From Marinobacter daepoensis DSM 16072 (GTDB taxonomy: Bacteria; Pseudomonadota; Gammaproteobacteria; Pseudomonadales; Oleiphilaceae), in NCBI RefSeq assembly GCF_000421165.1, contig NZ_ATWI01000012.1:1-64000 (forward strand): a DNA stretch of 64,000 nucleotides, given 5' to 3'. A program made the translations under genes and the position numbers. The notes beneath the pieces are model-generated. The model saw only the letters and a program-made list of their open reading frames with translations, was not told the DNA's origin and ran no database searches. Shown here piece by piece: positions 58,472 through 64,000 of this stretch; positions within the stretch are counted from its first letter, which is position 1, and each line of letters begins with the position of its first letter.

Positions 58472-61400
58472 ATGGCCGACGCCACCGCCATCGAACCCGG
58501 CTTTCACGCCATCCACGCCAATCACCTGGAAGATCTGCGCCGGGCCGTGGTGTACATCTGTCGCCAGAACCCGATGCCACCACTGCAGAGCGAAACCTTT
58601 CTGGTTCAGAGCAACGGCATCGCTCAATGGCTGAAACTGGCCCTGGCTGAAAAACGCACTGAAGCAGAAACCGGCGGCGGCCTGGGCATTGCCGCCGGCA
58701 TGGACTTCCTGTTCCCGGCCCGGTTTATCTGGCAAGCCTACCGGGCGGTCCTGCCAGACGGAGAGGTACCGGAACAATCCCCCTTCGATAAGCCCCGGCT
58801 GGTGTGGCGTCTGTACCGATTGCTGCCGGATCTGGTCGGGCAGGACCCGGCGTTCAGCCCGCTGGCCCGGTTTCTGGAAGGCCCCGACTCTGATCTGCGT
58901 AATTTCCAGTTGGCTGAAAAAGTGGCCGACCTGTTTGATCAGTATCAGGTGTTCCGCGCTGACTGGCTGGCAGCGTGGGAGCAGGGCAGGGATGTGATCA
59001 TCTCCGCCCGGGGTGAAGACAATGCTCTGGACCCTGAAACCCTCTGGCAACCCTTGCTCTGGCGTAAACTGGTCGAAGACGTGGGCATCGAAGCCCACAC
59101 CAGTCGCTCACAGATTCACACCCGCTTTATGGTACAGGGCCAGCGCATGGACGAGCCGGCCAATCCTGACCGCTTGCCCAATCGCATTGTCGTGTTTGGG
59201 GTGTCGTCTTTGCCCCGGCAGGCCCTGGAAGCGCTTTATGTGCTCAGTCGCTTCAGCCAGGTGGTGCTGTGCGTCCACAACCCCTGTCAGTTCTACTGGG
59301 CAGACATCATCAGCGACCGGGAACTGTTGAAGGCCGAACGCAAGCGGGGGATCGCACACCCGGTGTTGTCACAGATAGACGATCCAGACCAGCTGCACCA
59401 GCACGCCAATCCGTTGCTGGCGGCCTGGGGCAAACAGGGGCGGGACTATATCCGCCTGCTGGATGAATTCGATAACCCGGACGATTACCGCGCCAGCTTC
59501 CAGACGCCGGGCCAGAAAATCGACATTTTTACCGATCACGGCAACCCGGATGCCCCTAGCCTGCTGCACCAGCTGCAGAACGATATCCACAGCCTGACGC
59601 CGCTGACGGAAATCCGTGATCAACACCGAACGATTGATCTGAGCCTTGACCATTCGGTGGTCTTTCACAATGCCCATGGCCCACAGCGGGAAGTGGAAAT
59701 CCTGCACGACCAGTTGCTGGCCGCCTTCAACGCCGACCCAACCCTGCGGCCCCGGGATATCATCGTGATGGTGCCGGATATCAACGTGTATGCCCCCCAT
59801 ATCCAGGCGGTGTTCAGCCGCCACGCCGCCGGCGACAAACGCCACATTCCGTTCACCATTTCCGACCAGGGCCAGCGCCACCACGAACCGGTGCTGATCG
59901 CTCTGGAAACCCTGATGTCGCTGCCCCGCAGCCGCTTTGGCGTAAGCGAAATCCTCAGCCTGCTGGAAGTGCCCGGCATCCGCGACCGCTTTGAGATCGG
60001 CCAGGACGATATTCCCCTGGTCCGGCGTTGGGTGGAAGGCGCCAATATCCGATGGGGCCTGCATGGTCAGCACCGGGAAACTCTGGACTTGCCCGCGGAA
60101 CTGGACCGCAACACCTGGCAATCCGGACTCCGCGCCATGTTGCTGGGCTATGGCATGGGCGATGACGACCCCTGGGGTGGGGTAGAACCTTACGGCGAAA
60201 TTGGCGGTCTTCAAGCCAGCCTGGCCGGTCACCTCAGCGAGTTTTTGCACCAGCTCGAAACCCTGTGGCAGGCATTGCAGCCCCCCCGTACACCCATGGA
60301 ATGGGAAACCCTGTTCTCCACCATGCTGGGGCAGTTTTTCCACAGGGTAGACGGCCAGGATTTGTTATTACTGAACCGCTTTCGCCGCCAGTTAGAGCAA
60401 TGGCTGGAGGATGCCCTCGCCGCCGGGCTCGACCAGCAACCACTGCCACTGAACATCGTCAAGGATGTGCTGCTGCAGGGGCTGGATGAAGGCGGCCTGA
60501 ACCAGCGCTTCCTGGCGGGCAAGGTAAACTTTGCTACCTTGATGCCCATGCGGGCCATTCCCTTCCGCAAGGTGTGTCTGCTTGGCCTGAACGACGGCGA
60601 CTATCCCCGTTCCCGGCCACCGGTGGATTTCGATCTGATGGCCCGGGACTATCGCCCCGGAGACCGCTCCCGTCGGGAAGACGACCGCTACCTGTTTCTG
60701 GAAGCCTTGCTATCAGCCCGGGAGCAGCTGTACATCAGCTGGGTGGGCAGAAGCATCAAGGACGATTCCGAACGACCACCCTCAGTACTGGTAGGGCAGC
60801 TACAGGATCACATCGACAGCCTGTGGACCGTCGCTGAGGGTAGCAGCCGCACGGTCACCGAAGCGCTGACCACCCGACACCCGCTTCAACCCTTCAGCCG
60901 GGATTATTTCCCAAAGAACAACGGCGTGATGGAAGGCGAAGCAGCACTCCCGAAGCCCCTTGAAGACATCTTGCGGGCTCGGGGCCTGTTCACCTACGAA
61001 CGGGAGTGGCGCAGCGCCCATGGCGTTGAAACCATAGAAACGGCCCACCAGGCCCTGCCGTATCAGGCCCCGGAAGAACCTGTCAGCCTGAACGATCTGG
61101 CGAGCTTCCTGAAAAAACCCATCGACACCTTTTACCAGCGCCGCCTTCAAGTGCGATTTGAGGCCGTCGAAGACGAGGACACCGACAACGAAAACTTCGA
61201 CCTGAACGGCCTGGACCGCTGGCGCCTGGACAACGAACTGATTACCGACAGTGTGATGAAAGCGGCCAGCGAGGATGAGCTGCATGAGCGGCTGGAAACC
61301 ACGCTGGACCGGATGGCCCGCCGGGGCGACCTGGGAATGGGGGTTACCGAACACCGGCTGCGCACTGAGCTGGCCGGGCGTCTGCCAGACCTGTTCAAAC

Positions 61401-62065
61401 GGTATCGCAGCGCCCTGGCACAGTGGCCGGAAGCGGTGGCTGAACCGCGTCCATTCGAGTTCCACTATGCCGGTGCGCTCGGTTCCGTGGAAGTCGCTGA
61501 CCTGATCAACCATCTTCGTAGTAATCCCCAGAGCCAGTTGTGCCGACTGGTGATCGCCAACTCGGGCCTGCTCACCGGCTCCGGCTACTCGAAGAAAGTC
61601 CGCTACGCCAACCTGCTGCGAGACTGGCTGATTCACCTGGCCGGGCAACTCATCGGCCAGCCGTTTGAAACCCTGATTCTGGGTAAGGAAGAGGGCCGGA
61701 CGTTCCGTTTTCCGGTGATGTCCCCCGAACAGGCTCAATCACACTTCAACGTAATTCTGGACCGGTGGATGGAAGCCACCACCCGGGCCCTGCCCATACA
61801 CTGTGAATCCGGATTTGCCTGGATTACCAGCTACTACGGCGGAAAGAAACACATCGGCGATCACGAGCGGGCCATCCGTGAGGCGGAGCAAGCCTATACA
61901 ACCGCTTTGGAGCGGGACACAGGCTACCTGCTTGGCGCCTTTGAAAGCCCGGAGGCCCTGTTCGCCAGTGGCGAATTTGAGGCTCTCCTGCACCAGCTCT
62001 ATGTCCCCCTGTGGGAAGCGGAGCAGGGCAAATCGGCGGCGGAGCAAATCGGGAGCATGGAATGA
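58472..62065 (+). CDS. recC: exodeoxyribonuclease V gamma subunit
   Basis: This 1197-residue protein is the RecC subunit of RecBCD, which recognises Chi and splits the duplex during double-strand break repair and destruction of foreign linear DNA. It has the family N terminus FLVQSNGIAQWLK, the central PMRAIPFRKVCLLGLNDGDYPR block, and an inactivated nuclease-like C-terminal region. It ends with an ATGA overlap into recB. Confidence 0.95.
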   Translation: MADATAIEPGFHAIHANHLEDLRRAVVYICRQNPMPPLQSETFLVQSNGIAQWLKLALAEKRTEAETGGGLGIAAGMDFLFPARFIWQAYRAVLPDGEVPEQSPFDKPRLVWRLYRLLPDLVGQDPAFSPLARFLEGPDSDLRNFQLAEKVADLFDQYQVFRADWLAAWEQGRDVIISARGEDNALDPETLWQPLLWRKLVEDVGIEAHTSRSQIHTRFMVQGQRMDEPANPDRLPNRIVVFGVSSLPRQALEALYVLSRFSQVVLCVHNPCQFYWADIISDRELLKAERKRGIAHPVLSQIDDPDQLHQHANPLLAAWGKQGRDYIRLLDEFDNPDDYRASFQTPGQKIDIFTDHGNPDAPSLLHQLQNDIHSLTPLTEIRDQHRTIDLSLDHSVVFHNAHGPQREVEILHDQLLAAFNADPTLRPRDIIVMVPDINVYAPHIQAVFSRHAAGDKRHIPFTISDQGQRHHEPVLIALETLMSLPRSRFGVSEILSLLEVPGIRDRFEIGQDDIPLVRRWVEGANIRWGLHGQHRETLDLPAELDRNTWQSGLRAMLLGYGMGDDDPWGGVEPYGEIGGLQASLAGHLSEFLHQLETLWQALQPPRTPMEWETLFSTMLGQFFHRVDGQDLLLLNRFRRQLEQWLEDALAAGLDQQPLPLNIVKDVLLQGLDEGGLNQRFLAGKVNFATLMPMRAIPFRKVCLLGLNDGDYPRSRPPVDFDLMARDYRPGDRSRREDDRYLFLEALLSAREQLYISWVGRSIKDDSERPPSVLVGQLQDHIDSLWTVAEGSSRTVTEALTTRHPLQPFSRDYFPKNNGVMEGEAALPKPLEDILRARGLFTYEREWRSAHGVETIETAHQALPYQAPEEPVSLNDLASFLKKPIDTFYQRRLQVRFEAVEDEDTDNENFDLNGLDRWRLDNELITDSVMKAASEDELHERLETTLDRMARRGDLGMGVTEHRLRTELAGRLPDLFKRYRSALAQWPEAVAEPRPFEFHYAGALGSVEVADLINHLRSNPQSQLCRLVIANSGLLTGSGYSKKVRYANLLRDWLIHLAGQLIGQPFETLILGKEEGRTFRFPVMSPEQAQSHFNVILDRWMEATTRALPIHCESGFAWITSYYGGKKHIGDHERAIREAEQAYTTALERDTGYLLGAFESPEALFASGEFEALLHQLYVPLWEAEQGKSAAEQIGSME

Positions 62066-64000
62066 CCGAACAGATGACCAACCGGAACCCGAACCTGGAC
62101 CCGCTGGCACTGCCTCTGAACGGCCGCGCCCTGATCGAGGCCAGTGCCGGCACGGGCAAAACCTTTACCATCGCTCTTCTGTATGTACGTCTGGTGCTCG
62201 GGCACGGTCAGAGTGACGACAGCCCGCTGCAGAATCTGCTGCCTCCCAACCTGCTGGTCGTCACCTTTACCGACGCCGCCACCAAGGAATTGAGGGACCG
62301 TATCCGTACCCGGCTGACCCAGGCCGCAGAGGTGTTTTCAGGCACCGACCACCTCGAACCAACCCCGGAAACCGAACTTATCCACAAGCTGCGGGATGAC
62401 AGTTACCCGGACCGGAGCACCTGGCCCGACTGCCGCAAAAAGCTGCTGCTGGCCGCCGAATGGATGGATGAGGCAGCGGTGTCTACCATTCACGGGTTCT
62501 GCAACCGCATGCTCAGTGAGCACGCCTTCGACAGCGGCAGCCTGTTCAAACTCACTCTGGAAACCGACCAGAGCGAACTGCTGGACGATGTGGTCCGGGA
62601 CTACTGGCGTACCTTTGTCTACCCGCTGCCTCCGGCACTGATGGACGAAGTTCTGAGCCACTGGAAAACCCCTGCCGATCTGCGCAAGGCAGTGCGTAAT
62701 CTGATCGATGACCCGGATGCTCTTGGCACCCCGCCAGAGAGCGTGCATCAGGCCATCAATCAGGTGGTCAGCGAACGGCTGACACAGGCCAACGCACTGA
62801 AAGCCCATCCCTGGGGCCAGTGGCAGCCGGACGTTACCGATCTGCTGAACGACCTGAACAAAAGCAAACGCCTGCATGGTGGCAGCAAGAACGCCATGCT
62901 CAAGGCGTGGGAGCCTCTGATCGCCTGGGCCGAGTCCACCGACCTGCTTCCCGAAGGCCTGGACAAAGCCGGGTTCCGGAACCAGAGCCCCGAAGGTCTG
63001 AACAACATCCTGAAAGGGGACGCCCCCGCCCCCCACCACCCGGCTTTCGACGCCATTGAGGCCCTGCTGGCCTTTAGCCAGCATCAGCCCAGCGCCAAAT
63101 CCGACATCCTGCGCCACGCCAGCCATTGGATTGCCGCCAGACTGGAGTCAGAAAAACAGCAGCGCTCGGAGATGGGATTTGATGACCTGCTCACCCGCCT
63201 GGATGATGCCTTGCATGGCCCCCGGGGTGACCAGTTGGCCTCAACCATCCGCCGCCAGTTCCCGGTGGCGCTGATTGATGAGTTTCAGGACACCGACCCG
63301 GTGCAGTACCGCATCTTCAACAGGATCTACCAGGCTCAAGACAACAACGACAGCGCCACTTGCCTGTTAATGATCGGCGACCCGAAACAGGCCATTTACG
63401 GATTTCGGGGCGCCGACATCTACACCTATCTGCAGGCCCGCGAGGGTGTTCAGACCTGGACCCTGGGCACCAACTTCCGCTCAGCCGAGACCATGGTCAA
63501 CGCCGTAAACCGGGTGTTTGAACACAGCGATCAGAACAGCCTTAAAGGGGCCTTCCTGTTCGGGAAAGGAGACAGCACCCCGCTGCCATTCCAGGGAGTG
63601 AAGGCCAACGGCACGAAACGGCGGTGGGTGGTGCTTGATGAGGTCCAGCCCAGCCTGGTGTTCTGGGCCCACGAATCCGGGGAATCCGACAAGGAGGGCC
63701 AGCCAAAAGGCATCGCCAAGGGCACCGCGACCACCGAGGTGGCAGAAACCTGCGCCAGCGAGATCGCCCGGCTACTGATTCTGGGGCAATCCCGGCAGGC
63801 CGGCTTCGCGCTGGCAGACAATCCCGCCGATGTGGAACCGGTCGAACCCAAAGACATCGCTGTGCTTGTGAATAACCGCAACGAGGCAGCGGCAGTGCGG
63901 GATTCTCTCGGCCGCCGACGCATTAAAAGCGTCTACCTGTCGGACCGGGATTCGGTACTGACCTCCCGGGAGGCCACCGAAGTGCTGTGCTGGCTGCGGG
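62062..64000 (+). CDS. recB: exodeoxyribonuclease V beta subunit (3' end beyond window)
   Basis: About 646 codons are present of the roughly 1200 expected. Walker A is ASAGTGKTF near residue 30. Further UvrD-type motifs are VVTFTDAATKELRDR, STIHGFCNRML, LIDEFQDTDPVQ and GDPKQAIYGFRGAD. RecB is the slow 3'-5' helicase and the only nuclease of RecBCD; its C-terminal nuclease domain lies outside the window. Its start overlaps the stop of recC, so the two subunits are made in a coupled way. Confidence 0.95.
   Translation, partial: MTEQMTNRNPNLDPLALPLNGRALIEASAGTGKTFTIALLYVRLVLGHGQSDDSPLQNLLPPNLLVVTFTDAATKELRDRIRTRLTQAAEVFSGTDHLEPTPETELIHKLRDDSYPDRSTWPDCRKKLLLAAEWMDEAAVSTIHGFCNRMLSEHAFDSGSLFKLTLETDQSELLDDVVRDYWRTFVYPLPPALMDEVLSHWKTPADLRKAVRNLIDDPDALGTPPESVHQAINQVVSERLTQANALKAHPWGQWQPDVTDLLNDLNKSKRLHGGSKNAMLKAWEPLIAWAESTDLLPEGLDKAGFRNQSPEGLNNILKGDAPAPHHPAFDAIEALLAFSQHQPSAKSDILRHASHWIAARLESEKQQRSEMGFDDLLTRLDDALHGPRGDQLASTIRRQFPVALIDEFQDTDPVQYRIFNRIYQAQDNNDSATCLLMIGDPKQAIYGFRGADIYTYLQAREGVQTWTLGTNFRSAETMVNAVNRVFEHSDQNSLKGAFLFGKGDSTPLPFQGVKANGTKRRWVVLDEVQPSLVFWAHESGESDKEGQPKGIAKGTATTEVAETCASEIARLLILGQSRQAGFALADNPADVEPVEPKDIAVLVNNRNEAAAVRDSLGRRRIKSVYLSDRDSVLTSREATEVLCWLR

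Overview
The window looks like chromosomal DNA of a marine gammaproteobacterium close to Marinobacter. That is an inference from gene order (a Pseudomonas/Marinobacter-type aa3 oxidase cluster; aroE-hemF-tsaC-dprA-LysM // def-fmt-rsmB-trkA; glyQS; recCB) and protein character, because no rRNA or species marker is present.

Positions 1 to about 11,150 are an accessory island, visibly more A+T-rich than the rest. It opens with an IS5-group transposase lying directly against a three-gene recombinase operon: an N-terminally short tyrosine recombinase, a coiled-coil protein and a complete second tyrosine recombinase. Next come a divergent XRE regulator and a winged-helix/coiled-coil protein, then a 648-bp gap. 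A compact restriction-modification module follows: a phospholipase-D-fold nuclease convergent with an N6-adenine methyltransferase. The methyltransferase is preceded by a small ribbon-helix-helix-like gene with its own promoter and a paired inverted repeat. The island ends with a wrecked IS3 orfB, a DUF2384 (MbcA/ParS/Xre-type) antitoxin-like gene and an unrecognised 208-residue partner. Its right edge cuts hrpB in the DEFH helicase motif, which suggests hrpB was the integration site.

From 11.15 to 21.6 kb, on the minus strand, lies the aa3 cytochrome c oxidase cluster: coxB (with a fused cytochrome c domain), coxA, ctaG, coxC, SURF1, a small membrane assembly-type protein, ctaA, cyoE and SCO. 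An MFS gene and the hrpB fragment follow. This supplies the oxidase subunits, heme A and copper insertion.

From 21.6 to 35.3 kb there are envelope and housekeeping genes: a MATE exporter, DoxX, DUF1653, a Na+/H+ antiporter, yheV, prlC, a gamma-carbonic anhydrase homologue, Hsp20 behind a heat-shock-type promoter, a PA4642-family gene, a motAB pair, aroE, hemF, tsaC and dprA. From 35.4 to 44.5 kb come a LysM protein and, divergently, def, fmt, rsmB, trkA, glyQ, glyS and tRNA-Pro(CGG).

From 44.5 to 64 kb there are a membrane diguanylate cyclase, a remnant of a type I restriction HsdR C terminus, DUF2628 and VOC proteins, an RbbA-type ABC export system, a globin, a DinG-like helicase with an N-terminal nuclease domain paired with a FAN1-like VRR-NUC protein, two unknown genes behind a strong Fur box, recC, and recB running off the window end.
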